A DNA stretch of 64,000 nt from Tetrahymena thermophila SB210 (lineage: Eukaryota > Ciliophora > Oligohymenophorea > Hymenostomatida > Tetrahymenidae), in the NCBI RefSeq assembly GCF_000189635.1, contig NW_002476370.1:558001-622000 (forward strand), in the 5' to 3' direction. The position numbers were made by a program, and so were the translations under genes. Every line of letters begins with the position of its first letter. The first letter of the stretch is position 1. The notes beneath the pieces were generated by a model, which did not search any database, had not been told where the DNA came from, and saw only the letters and a list, made by a program, of their open reading frames with translations. Positions 1 through 12,315 of this stretch are shown here, in pieces.

Positions 1-985
1 AAATTGTTTGCTTTTATATTATTAACAATATTACCATATTAAAATATTAAGATGGCTATTTTAACAAAAAAATACCTATTACTGTTTGATAAATAATATT
101 CATTTTTTTATTATGAAAAAATTAATGACAGAAAAAAATATTTCAATTTCTGCTTTCTATTTATATTAGCAAAGTAATGATAGAATAAAATTCAATTTAA
201 ATTTTCTTTTAATCTAAAAATGCTATTCCAAAATGTATATAGAATAAATATTAGATCAAAATACAAATTGAAACAAAACAACTTGTTTTATAAAGACTCT
301 ATTTCTATTAAGTATCTGATTTTTTAGTTGCAACTAAAATAATGAATCTTTTGTTTATAAAGTATAATTAAGTATACAAGAAAAATGAATATTAGAATGA
401 TGAAATGGATTAATAACTTACTTTAAGATTAAAAACAATTACAGTTAAATTATTTTTAAAACAAAAATGATTGAAAATAACAAAAAATTAAGAAAAAAGG
501 TTTTTAGGTTGTTTTATAATTTAGCTAGTTAACCTTTTTTAAAAAAATTCATTAGTCATTTATTGAAATTATTTATCATATAATAAAGGAAAACATATGA
601 TAAAAAGTGATTTAAAATTCTAAACAATTAACAACTTTTTAAAAGAACAAAATTTTTTTGTATAATACTTATGATATTAAGAGGATAGTAGCACTTTTTC
701 ACTCACTAAGTCAATTCACTTTTCCTTTTAAAAAATTCATTTGCAATGCAAATGTTTTTCATCAAATAGTCATATACATTTTTAAAAAATTAATGTAAAA
801 AAATTTATAAAAAATCCATATTAATTTCTCTTAGATTCTTGAAATATTATTATTAAATTTTAAGTATTCATTGTATGAATAATATTGCTGCTATATTTTA
901 ACATTTAATATTGAAAGCATATGAATTAAATATTTATTTATCCACTTTCAAAAAATATTTTATATTTCAGTTATATTATTCACTA
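1..985 (+). repeat. Dispersed ~1 kb repeat, copy 1 (may be cut by window start)
   Basis: This stretch aligns along its length, in the same orientation, with 9437-10475. Shared landmarks in the same order include AAATTGTTTG at the start, TTTTTTATTATGAAAAA, a TTGCAAATG-type motif near 750, and the CATTTAATATTG/CATTTAATTTGC pair near 905. Similarity fades just past position 985. I see no open frame with coding character and no terminal inverted repeats, so the class of repeat is unknown. Confidence 0.7.
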
Positions 986-1236
986 GAAAGAAATGGAGTT
1001 AAAGTAATATATAACAATATGTGAACTATATCCCAATATAAATATTTCACCATCTTTTCAGCCCCATCACTCGTCATCAAAAAATTTCCAAATAATCTCC
1101 AATCCAATCGCAACACAACCCAATTATCTCTATCCCACCAATCACACCACCAACAATTCATCTCTAAAATTCCCAAAATCATCAACTATAAGAACCTTCT
1201 CCTCCAAAAAAGATTTTAATATTTTTGGGTATTTTA
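986..1236. other. Strand-biased G/C island with no resolved gene
   Basis: Between about 1060 and 1210 the plus strand is C-rich and G-poor (minus strand G-rich), unlike the surrounding A/T-rich DNA. On the minus strand several frames are open in parts. One reads like protein (LIVDDFGNFRDELL, later KDGEIFILGYSS) but is broken by three TGA codons; another gives a Trp-rich 69-residue frame at 976-1185. I cannot choose between them. It could be the 3' part of a decayed gene continuing from the open frame at 1237-1605. Confidence 0.3.
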
Positions 1237-1605
1237 TCAAATTATTTTTTAACTCTTAATGCTGGTCAAATATTTGTAGATTTCAGCTTTATACTTGATA
1301 ATGAGATGCAAAATCCTAAAGAATATGATTTTTTTTTTATTGTTAAAGGTTTTAACACAAGCATGATTTTCTTTTGAAAAATCGATAATATTTTTACCTT
1401 GTAAATATCTTGTGATACCTAATTAAACAAATTTAATTATATGATCAATGTCATAATTCCTAGATATTAATTTATCTTATTATTTATTTTTAAAGTCAAT
1501 CATTATTTATTAAGTTGATCCTATCAAGAATTCATCCAGCACTTGAGATATAATACTTCTTCCTTTCTATATCTTCGTTTAGCCATTATTTTTTTACATC
1601 TGCAT
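1237..1605 (-). CDS. Unrecognised 122-aa open frame, possibly a gene fragment
   Basis: Read with TAA/TAG as Gln, this frame starts at ATGCAGATG, runs 122 codons and ends at TGA. The residue mix is protein-like (for example LISRNYDIDHIIKFVQLGI and KYKAEIYKYLTSIKS) and Lys/Ile-rich, but I recognise no family. It lies just outside the left end of the Tc1/mariner element and just before the G-rich island, and may be one piece of a decayed gene spanning both. Open frames of this size are not rare by chance when only TGA stops, so it is tentative. Confidence 0.3.
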
Positions 1606-1729
1606 TTTGCTTGAGAACACTTTTCATGTTTTCAGTTTCTGAAATTTACTAAGTTACCTAATTTTATTCATCTTATCAATCTTTCCTTTTTTAAAATCAG
1701 TTCTTTCGTTTTCTATTCTATTAATTATA

Positions 1730-2960
1730 TTGCTGTTTGCAGCAAATTTGAGAAATAAATATTATATATATTAATTTGAAAGAATAAATGGTTTCTTTAC
1801 TCACACATAAACATATAAAATCATTATTTTCAATTATTCATAGCACATATTCTTTATGGATTTTATATAAGAACTCAACATCTTAATATGAATTTATCTC
1901 CAGTATTTTCAAATTAATTTTTTAAGATTTTCTATTGTAGTTGGAGATTCAAAGTTCACTTTTTATTTCAGCAAACTCCATATTAATTCTATTGGATTAA
2001 TATCATGAGAGTAATGAAGTAAAAATTTGTAGGAAAAAATATACTTAAATATAATCTAGAATTGTATTTGCATTGTGCTTCAGATCATTATCCAAAATAA
2101 GAACATAGCCATAAGGATAGAAATTCTGCATTTCTTTTCTCCTTTTCTTCAGTATATTTTTATAAATTTCTTTTATCATATTTTCTGTCCAATTTTCTAT
2201 TGATATGGTACTATGTAAAGATATAGCCACCATACGTGTAGTTTACAAGAATAGAGGTTTGATTGAGATAATCTAAGATCATATTCATTATCAATAGTTT
2301 TCCCAGTTCACCCATACTAGGGTCTGGACTTATTCAGCCAAAAGGAGGTTTAATCTGCAAAAATAAGTTGATCAACATCATAATCATCAATTATTATTAG
2401 CAAAAGTTAACCCTATTTTATTTTTATATGTTATTTAAGTTTTTATCTTTTTACAGCTTTTTACTGATCCCATTTTAATTCAGATTTCTCTTAACAGAAG
2501 CCATAGAAACATCTTATTTTTAAGACAAATTGAATAGTTTAATGTTTTTTTGAGTCTTTTGCTTTTGAAATAATCTTCTTTTTTTTCTCTAGCGATATCT
2601 TATCATGACCTCCTGAACCTTATTTTCTCTGTAAAGATAAGCAATTTTGAGCTTCCCAACTAGTTTATAGCTTGTGGTTAAAGATATCTTTGCCATTTTA
2701 GCGATTCTGGTTGGCTTTTTGACATTAGACTCCCACAAAATTTGTACCCTTGTTTATTTGCTTATTTTTTATTATTTTTAATTGAATTTTTTTATTTTTA
2801 TTTTCAAAATTAATATCAGTTAGAATGATTTGGTAAACAGTTGATATGAATTCTTAGATGGCTTATCATTTCCTGTAAAAATTGATATGGAGATTTTCAT
2901 TCGTTGCCTTCATATATAAAATAAAATTTCTAATTTAATCTGAAATTTGCTGCAAACAAC
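1730..2960 (-). mobile_element. Decayed Tc1/mariner element with both terminal inverted repeats
   Basis: The ends carry inverted repeats: TGCTGTTTGCAGCAAATTT at about 1731-1749 and AAATTTGCTGCAAACAAC at about 2943-2960, which differ at one or two positions when one is reversed. Each end is flanked by TA (1728-1729 and 2961-2962), the target duplication expected for Tc1/mariner. The total length of about 1.23 kb is normal for the family. The interior holds a broken DDE transposase on the minus strand. The element cannot be autonomous. Confidence 0.85.
1801..2735 (-). pseudogene. Tc1/mariner DDE transposase, frame-shifted remnant
   Basis: In order along the minus strand I see: a helix-turn-helix-like N-terminus (RIAKMAKISLTTSYKLVGKL, near 2700-2640) followed by a second DNA-binding block (VKRNLNQNGISKKLQ); the first catalytic Asp region (IFADQTSFWLNKSRP, near 2365-2320); a strand block (MVAISLHSTISIENW); the second Asp block (YVLILDNDLKHN, near 2100-2070); and the third catalytic residue in HDINPIELIWSLLK (near 2010). 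The pieces lie in different frames, with at least two frameshifts and two in-frame TGA codons, so no transposase can be made. The order and spacing match the Tc1 family. Confidence 0.85.
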
Positions 2961-3745
2961 TATATTTATTCTATTTCGTATCTATCATCATCTTACTTCT
3001 ACTTATTCTAAAAAGACTTTCATTGTTTAAATTGTAAAACTAATATAAGTACTTACCTTAAGATATACTTTTAATATGAATCATAATTTTACTTAAATTC
3101 TAAAAAGTCTTTATCTTCAGTTCAATTTCTTCCTCCATTATCTATAAAAACTTTAATTATTTCCTTATTAATCAATATATTTAATTTATATTTACTTTAG
3201 ATAGAAATAAATAGTACAAAGAATTTCTAATTTCAAATCTTTAACCAAGGTGATATGAAAAATAATTACTATTAAATTTTATCAACTTATTTAAAAAATC
3301 ACCTTATTTTAAACATCAACTTATTCAAATTATTAAATAGTACTATAATCAGTTTAAAATTACTCCCAATATTTTCTTTCTCTATTTCTTATTATTATGC
3401 TTCAGAAATTGCTTATTTATAATCTTTAAAATTAACATTTTTAATTTATTAATAATCACAATTTTTATTCAAATAATCTTTCATATTTTAATTTATTTTG
3501 ATTAATATATTCATTTTATTCGTCTTTAATCTTTTTTTAAATTATTAATATAGTTTAAAAAATATTTATTTCCAATACTTTGCTTGCTTTTTTTATTTTA
3601 ATTTTATTATTAATTAAAATTTTAATAAAAAGTAAAAATTAAAAATATATTTTAATTATAAAAAATTAAATACTAATTATATAAAAACATTTAAATACTA
3701 TTTTCCAAATTAATTTAATATTATATTAATTTATATGTTATTAAT
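2961..3745. other. AT-rich intergenic stretch, nothing recognised
   Basis: Very A/T-rich sequence between the mariner element and the 3' end of the minus-strand receptor gene. I see no coding frame, hairpin or repeat I can support. Confidence 0.6.
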
Positions 3746-6700
3746 TCACAAATCAATGTTTTCTATTACTTATTTGAGCGAAAAAAGATTAAATAGCTTA
3801 GATACCACCTTAGTTTGCTAATTTTTAATATATTTTATGGAAACATACATCATGACAAAAGACAATGAGAGTTAAACAAATACTATATTCAAGATTAAGG
3901 TTAAAATAAACATTAGGAAGAACTAGTTAGATTCACTTGGAGATTAGCCACTAGATATTGATAGGATTGCATAGTAATAAGATAAAACTATTAATACTGA
4001 AAAAATTACTGACAATCTTTTTCCTAATTTTCCCTTCTTATACGTTAACTGAATTAAAAAAGAAAAGAATTCAATTATTATTGAATTGACTATTGCTACT
4101 GCAATTTATTAAGAAATTTCTTTATATTGACCGAATATTATTGATATAGCTAACTAGTGAATGGTCTTTATATAGAAAAGAGTGAATCTTGTTGATCTAG
4201 ATATAATATTGTCAAATATATAGAAGATTCCTAAAAATTAATGAAAAATTATTATCTTTTTTATTGTAGATATTTGTAAATAATTTCTTTAATCTTTTTC
4301 TTTTAAACAAGATTCTTAAGTTTGAACTTAATTAATTTGACAAGCAGTTTCTTGTTAGGTATTTTATTCTTTATAACCTTCTTCCAATTTTATTGATAGT
4401 TCCTTCTCTTATTAATTTTAATCATTTTTAAAATAATTAATCTAAAGTAAATTATTATTTTGTCCAAAATTTTTAATTTAAAGTTAACTTTTTCTATTTG
4501 ATCTCATTATTGATTCGCTTTCTTAAACTACTAATTCTTACATGTCTTATCTCTACATGTTGAAATCATCTTCTTAATTATTGCTAACTTAAATTAGAGG
4601 GTTAGTAGGAGCTTAAAATGGCGAAGTTTGCATTTAATTTTATCCAGAATCCTACTTTTGGTTAATAAATACTTTTTATGTAGACTAAATACTTTTGTTT
4701 TCATTTTCACAGTCTTTGCTTTATTCACCCTTCATTTTTTATTCTAAATTTTGAATTTGCTATTGATATTTATCTACTAAACTTTTTTGCTCTTCCTCTA
4801 TATTTTTGTAGTTTATTCTAGTTGAAGACTTCAAATCTAAGTATCTTCCAACAAAAAATAAAATAATCTAGTTTATGGTGAAAATAGATAGCATCCAAAA
4901 TGATATGTATAAATAAAATTGTGAAAAGTTTTCCAAATTTTTAATGCCTTAATCACTAAAAACTGTTTATAGATTTTTATTGTTTACAAACAAATCATCT
5001 AAATCCTCAATTACAGTTGTCGGTGCTTATGTTTAGCAAAAGCAGGCATAATTGTTACTATTTTATTTTACTATACTACAATTTTATTTTGTCCAAATTT
5101 AATCTGCTGACTGCAAACAAGTCATATTGTATTTACTACTTGCTTTAGCGTTATTAAATTAGTACATTATGGTAGCGTTGGTAATAGGATTTTTGGTTTG
5201 AGTACTATTTATAGATGTTGTAATAACTTAATTATTTGAGTAGTTAAAATTAGAACTTAAGTTATTTAGCTTTTAAACATAAGCCTAAAAACTAGAAGTG
5301 TTTTAATAAATATTTTCTTAATATGTATTTCTTGTAATCACGAAGGTGTTTGCTGAGCTTGGTGCTAATTAATTATCACTATCGAATGGAAGAGCATATT
5401 GTTTTAGGTTTTTTTGAGTAATTTAATCTGATAAAAGAGTAGATAAATTTCCTTACAAAATAAGCTCTCCCTGGTTTGGAAGTAAACTATTTGCTTGGAT
5501 ACTTCCTATCTAATTAGTCAAATTATTATATTGCGTGAAATCACTCTATTAATTATTTGTATTTTAAGTTACTGTTGAATTCAAAATTTTAAACGAATCG
5601 ACTAAATTCTATATTTGTAAATCGTTGTTCTTCTAGAATTGGTTTACATTATTGTTTTATGTATTGATAATTATAGACTAAACTTGATTGTAAATAGAAT
5701 TTTTTTACTATTCAGATTAAGTAATGATTGATTGCTATAATTATGCAATTACTTTATTTGAATACGTAGATATAAGAGAGGATTATGGTAAGGTTTGAGA
5801 TTATTATTATAAATTTGCAACTAAATTTGTTTTTAAATTGCTAATTATTTGGGAGTTATCGTATTAACTATTTTTACTGACATCTTCACCAATGATACAT
5901 AAATTAGCTATTTGTTTGCTTGTTTAGATGTTTTAGTATTGCTAAATAAGTTTATTTGCTATTTAATAATAATTAGAATCTGTTAAATTCTATGAATAAA
6001 CTTAAATAGATAAATGCAATCAAAGCAGGTATTATCGCAGGAATAGCAGCTAGGATTTTAGTAATCAGTACAGAGATCACAGTTAAATGAAGAAAAATTC
6101 TTTTAATATCCATTCGGACAAATCTAAACACATGTTCCATTGAAGAAGAAGTTACCATCTTTGCATTTTAAACATTGTTTATTTGAAGGCCCATTGCAAG
6201 TTAAGCAAGTTTTATCACAAGGTAAACATTAATTTAAATTATAATCTGGATATTCGCTTGAATCACATGTTTTAACACATAAAGATGTTGATATTTAGTT
6301 TAAATAGTTTGTATTGCATTTAGTACATTATGTCTTTCCTATTCCATTACATGTTGAGCATGATAGATCACATGGATAGCATTTTAATTATCCAGAATTA
6401 TTAGGCAACTAAACTTCTGATGCTTAACATGTATTAACACATTAATCTTGAGAACTATAAAGCTTACAAACACAGTTAAGTGTCGAATCAGTACAGCTTT
6501 AGCATAATGTATTACATTTTTTACAGTATTTAGAATTAGTTACAGATGAAGTTTCTACATACAAGCCTAAACTTGTATCACAATCAGAAACGCAATAGTT
6601 GTTTGCAATAACTGAAATATAGTACGAAGGCTACTAGCAAGTTAAACAGCCTGATTAATCACAAGCTTAGCAAGAAGGATTACATTTAACACATGTGTTA

Positions 6701-7682
6701 CTTGCATCTAAAAAGTAACCATCTTAGCAAACAAGACATTTATTATCGTCACATTGGATGCAATAAAGAGGACACTTTAATAATGTATTTATAAATAAAT
6801 ATTTTATGGGAAAAAAATTGAATTAATCATTTAAATAATAAAAATAAATTTACAAATTAGATTACTACACAGGATGCTTAATATCCAATAGGATAAATGA
6901 CTTAGTTTTAATCGTATACTTGATACTTAAGATTTAATGATTTTGATTTTATATCATTAATAGTTAATTTTAACTATCCCATCAGATTTCCACCAAAAAA
7001 TAAAGGAAATTGTGTACTAGCGACTGCTTAATTGCCGTTTGTGGTTACAGAATTCTATAGTTAAACAGGAGTAGAGTGATTAGGTATAATGATATTATAC
7101 CATATATAGATCTTTTAGATGTATTAATCAGTATAGTTTTTAGAAGTTTAACTTATTTTAAATTGAATAAAATTAATTCCTAAATTGGTATTAAAATAAA
7201 ACAGCAAATGATTGAAAGAGTTATAAAAAAATTTTAAATTTATAAATTAAGTACTCATAATTAATCGTAAATGTAGTTTTTGTGTTACAATTAGGTCCAC
7301 CAAGATATTATAATATTACTGGAAGAGGTCCTGAAGCAGCATAGTTAAAATACTAATTACAATCTGGAACAGAGAGACCTGGTACTACATCTCCATTAAC
7401 AATATTCTAAAAGTTTGCAACACAAGTGTAGTTTCCTTTTTAATTTTTAATAAAATTAAAATCAACTTTAAATTTAAAAAAATTCAAATCATACTTGTAT
7501 TTGGTTAGAAATTTAAATTTGTGATAGTTGGTTTATCTTCACATTTAATTCCTTCATCAAATGATAATACTTGAGAAATAAATGCTATTTAAAATAATAT
7601 TTACTCTAAAAATATTAAAATAGAAATAATTTTTACAGCAAATAATAGCAAAAACAAAGGCTAATGATTTATTTAACACCAT
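3746..7682 (-). CDS. Cys-rich GPS-motif multi-span membrane receptor, about 1200 aa
   Basis: Exon 1 encodes a signal peptide (MVLNKSLAFVFAIIC). Introns that restore frame: 7585-7636, 7436-7494, 7152-7254 (AAG acceptor, least sure) and 6775-6853. A Cys-rich ectodomain of furin/growth-factor-receptor type repeats follows (CPLYCIQC, CDKTCLTCNGPSNKQCLKC, CDNTCFDC). Near 6000 the frame changes: the Cys frame stops making sense and a second long open frame begins (IANLCIIGEDVSKN). A 92-bp GT...AG stretch (5980-6071) would fix the frame but remove Cys pairs; otherwise this is a frameshift. Then comes a GPS-like motif (C...IWTKQNC...YACFC, near 5040-5130) and a membrane span (ISFWMLSIFTINQIILFFVG). 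A long Gln-rich cytosolic loop and about four more spans lead to TGA. This resembles the adhesion/polycystin-1 type layout of GPS before the membrane, but no PLAT or channel motif is evident. Ligand and function are unknown. Confidence 0.75.
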
Positions 7683-9436
7683 TTACACTTTTAGCTTTTT
7701 TCAAATTTTGGCTTTTTAGTAATTTTATGTTTGTAATTTAATTATAAAAAAATAATTATAGATTGTCAGCGCTTGCATATTTTAAAGGTGATTACTTCAA
7801 ACGAGGAAACGACGGATAATTTTTAAAAAATCTGCTTTATAAAATAGGTGAAACTAAATTATCATTTTTTCACCTAAATTATCTAAAATTATGTGAATAT
7901 ATTTTAGATTGTTAACAATTTAATTAATTACCTCAAATTTTTTTGTTTACTTTAGAAAGAGTAATAAAAATAATTAAAATAAAACTGAATTAACTTAAAT
8001 ATAATATATATTTATTAATAAAGTTAATGGATATTGCCAAATGTTTGAAATAATATTTTATATTTTCTATTGCTTTTAATGAAATATAGGGATTTATTTA
8101 TTATTTACCAATATTTCTTCTAAAGTTTTATATTAATTTCTATTATTTGCTATTTAAAATATAGAAATTTATAAAGAAATGCCATTTAAATTGATTTAAA
8201 TAAGATAGGGTAATATGAACTCAAAACAAAATTAATAATATTGAATTATTTTATTTTATTGGTTCATATATTGATGTGGATAAATAAAAATACAAAATAT
8301 ACAATTCCTTATGAGTTATTTCAGAAATTTTAATTTACTTTTTTTGATTTTTACCAAAAAAATTAACGAATTTAAAATAATCAAAGACATAATTTTTAAA
8401 AATTTTGTAACTAAAAAGAGATATTGTAAAATATATGATGTTATTCAAATTCATTAATAAAACAAACAAACTAAATAAGGTTACTTTATTTCAGCTGAGT
8501 AATTAAGATAATTCACAATTTTTAACATAAATTACCTACTTAAGAAGTTTTTTTAAAAGAAAAGAGCTCATCTATTTATATATTAAAATAGATGAGCATC
8601 AAACGTTTTTAATCGTGAAAAAAATTTTAATTATAATTCAAGCATTGAAGAATTAATAGTAAGATAAATAATTATTCCACAATAAATCATAAAATGAAAA
8701 TCTTTAAAATTACAAGACTAACTCATTAAATAATGTTTAAAAATAATAATATTAGTTTCTAAAACTTTTAAAAATAATTTTATTTTGAGAAAAATTCATA
8801 ATAGAGCTTAGATATTTTTAAATTATCAAAATAATTTTGGAAGTAATCGCAATAACAAATAATAAAATTAATAAATAAAAAATTTCATCTAATTTCTATT
8901 CATCTTACACAGTATTAAAAGTTATAATTGTATTAACTATTATAATAAAATATTTAATAAAATAGTAAAATATAAGTTATTTTTGCATCAATTTTTGGAT
9001 AGTTAAAACTCAAAAATAAAATAAAACTAATGCTATGATTAGAAATTTTACTATATTTTAGATTATATTCTATAAAAAAACTTTAATTTTAGCTAAGACC
9101 TTAATTTGTAATTTAAATAAAAATCATTCATTAACCAATTATTTGAAATCTGATAAGTTTTTTTTCATCATTCAAATTTGTTTGACTTCAAAATTAGATT
9201 AAGTTTTTTCTCTCTTATTTTACCTTAAAATGTTACCTGGTTTCTATATCAATTGCATTTAAAGTAAATTTTCTAAAATCTTAATTAATATTCCCCATTT
9301 AATAAATCTTTACCAAATTTTAATTTAGTAATCTTATAACCATAAAATTAAATAGAAACTTCCTTTAGTTTACCCCTTGTAGTTGTGATGAATTACCTCT
9401 AAAATTAATATATATTCTTATTATTTAAATACAAAT
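7683..9436. other. Intergenic, AT-rich; one hairpin
   Basis: No gene seen. The first ~150 bases upstream of the receptor start contain a slightly GC-richer patch (about 7765-7820) that may belong to its promoter or 5' leader. The only structured element is the inverted repeat at 8566-8597. Confidence 0.5.
8566..8597. repeat. Perfect 12-bp inverted repeat (hairpin)
   Basis: GCTCATCTATTT at 8566-8577 is the exact reverse complement of AAATAGATGAGC at 8586-8597, with an 8-base A/T loop between. The arms contain four G/C pairs each, which makes them unlikely as chance in this A/T background. No gene lies within about 850 bases. Confidence 0.75.
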
Positions 9437-10475
9437 AAATTGTTTGTTTTAGTATTTCTTTTCATAATTTCTAATCTAAACAATAATATTAACATATTAA
9501 ATTATTAAGATGAATTTTTTTATGGAAAAAAATACCTTTTACTGTTTTATGAATAAATTTCATTTTTTTATTATGAAAAAAAAAAATCACAGAAATAAAT
9601 ATTTCAATATCTGTTTTCTACTTTTGTAAGCAAATTCATTATTGATATAAATTCAATTTAAATTTTTATTAATCTAAAGCCATTCAAAAATCTATGTGAA
9701 ATAAATATTAGATCAAAAATACAATTCGAAACAAAACCAAAAGAAAACAATATTTTTATACTGTTTCTAATAAGTATCTCATAAAGTTATGATTTATTAG
9801 TTGCAATTAAAACAATCAATTATTTATAAAGTATAATTAAGCACAAAAGAAAAAAGAAGAGTAGGATGATGAAATGGATAAATTAATAAATTACTTTAAG
9901 ATTATAAATAATTACTTTTAAAATATTTGTAAAACAAAAATGTAGAAAATTATAAAAATTTGAGAAAATGAGTTATTAATTTGTTTTATAATTTAATTTA
10001 GTAAACCTTTTACTAAAAATTAGTCATTTATTGAAATTAGTAAGCATTTAACAAAAGATATGATAGAAAGTAATTTAAAATTCTAAACAATTAACAATTA
10101 TTTATTTGAATGAATAAATTTTTCTTATGTATTTTACTTAAGATATTAAGATAGATAGTAGCACTCACTCAATTACTAATTCATTCACTTAATCACTTCA
10201 CTTTTCTTTTTTACAAATTCATTTGCAAATGTTTTTCATTAATTAGTTAAATACATTTTTTAGAAATAAATGTAAAAAATTTATTATAAATCCATATTCA
10301 TTTCTCATAGAGCAATATTGTGATAAAATTTTAAGTAGTCTCTGTTTTGTATTAATATTATTTTTATATTTTAACATTTAATTTGCAAGGGATATTAATT
10401 ACATATTTGCTAATCCTCCCTCATTCATTATAAATTATATATTTAAGTTAATATTCACCAAAAAGAAGTGAAATT
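9437..10475 (+). repeat. Dispersed ~1 kb repeat, copy 2
   Basis: Same order of blocks as 1-985, in direct orientation, with many substitutions and small indels. It begins at AAATTGTTTG and similarity ends at the AAAAAGAAGTG/AGAAAGAAATG pair near 10462 (copy 1 near 988). No coding capacity is evident. The two copies bracket the mariner element and the GPS receptor gene. Confidence 0.7.
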
Positions 10476-12315
10476 AAAATTTTTTATTGATGGGCTTTCA
10501 TTATACCTATAATAATAATGAATATAGGGAAAATAATTATTTTAGATAAAATTTAGTAGCAATCGCATTTTCATATTTTGGCAGTGACCTAAACTATATC
10601 ATATATAATTGACAGTTCTCTTATTGTTATAAAATCCACAATTTATAAAATAATTATAACTATAGAAACCTAGATTTCTTTTAAAGAGTTAACTCAGTCA
10701 ACTTTTATTATGTTTATCGAGTATAATTTTCAAAATAAGACCCAGAAGAGTCTAAAAATTTACTTTTGAAACATTCATTTTTATTTCTTTGAATATCTTT
10801 AATTATTTAATCAAAGAAGTGCTCTATTTCTAAATCAGAATGAAGGATTATGGTAATTCTAAGCAAAAATGTCCTGTTAGAATATGTATTTTACATAGTT
10901 TTTAAATAAAACCTACATTAAATAAAATTAAATTATCCTAAGTTTATGTAATATTATCTTTATCAAATTTACGCATTTTTTAAGTAGTATTAAACCAATA
11001 AATTAATTAATTACACAAATGTTTTTAAATAAAAGAAATTCTAAATTTTAAAATATTTAAATAAATGTTAAAAATAAGAAATATATTTTATAAAACTAGT
11101 AATTTTATTATTGAAATATTTTTAATTAAATAAATTTTTTTTAATTGCCTTAAATCATTAAAATAATAAATTTTGTAATCAATCATCTATGAATTTTTTA
11201 TGTTTTCAAATAAATTCAATGTTATGGAATATAAAATAATTTAATGAGAAAAAAGGTAAATAGATAAAATAAAATAAACTTGTGGAAGATATTTTTTATT
11301 AAAAAAAAAATTATTTGGATGATTAATTTAAAAATACTATTCACTATTATCAAAAAATAGCAAATAAAAAATAATTAAATGTGTGCTAAAAATAAATAAA
11401 TAAAAAATTAATTTGATAAATTTAAGAAATTTTTTTCTTTAAATATGTCTTTTTAATTACATTAATTTACAAAATAGTTATTATTATTTATTTATTTAAT
11501 TATATACTTATATATAAATATCATTAACTTATAAATCAGAAAAGTATGGTCAAAAGGTAAGCAACTGCTATTGTTATTATCTAAGAGAATAATATTAAAT
11601 ATATCACCAGGGTACTAGTTTTGAATCAATTGAATATTCAAAGCTTTCATGATTTAAGATAGATTTTTATTTATCATCAATAAGTAAGTATTTTTATTCT
11701 ATTAAGTAATAGTTAATGAAGAACTTTAATATTTTAAGAATCATTTTATAAATCTAAAATAGAGTTTTATATTTCTGGATTTTACAAGATTGAAATGCCT
11801 ATTTAATTTACAAAATGCGAAAAGTAATATATTTTAATGGCATACTATATATATTTAACTAAATAAGCTTAAAACAACAGCTTTATTTCTATGTTTTTAG
11901 AAAATTTAAATTAATAAGATTAAAAATTTAATATAATATATACCGTGTATAGTTATAACATATCAAAATAATTTTAATCAAGTAATTAATTTATTTTAAA
12001 ATGTAAGCTTCGGTATATATGTATATATGGATATAATATGATATTAATAATGGTTGAAAGATTTAAGGTATGTATTAAGTGTCCAACGTTTTTTTCCAGG
12101 TTAATTAATATATTATTTTAGTTAATTAAAAATGATTCATAAATAAAATAAAAATTATTTCTAAAATTTGTTTTAAATCATTTAATATAATAGTGTAAAA
12201 AACTATAAATTATTATTAAGAATTATCAAAAAGTAAAATTCTACAGTTTTATTAAAATATAAATTTATAAATAAATAAGTTAAAGGAATAAAATTAATTT
12301 TATGTTTGTGTTATC
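10476..12315. other. Intergenic, no gene supported
   Basis: A/T-rich. A plus-strand frame free of TGA runs about 220 codons (about 10592-11260), but its composition is that of background DNA, so I do not call it a gene. Confidence 0.5.

Noticed and set aside
10592-11260. About 220 codons without TGA on the plus strand
   Set aside because: With TGA as the only stop and A/T-rich DNA such runs occur by chance; no motif and no GC rise.
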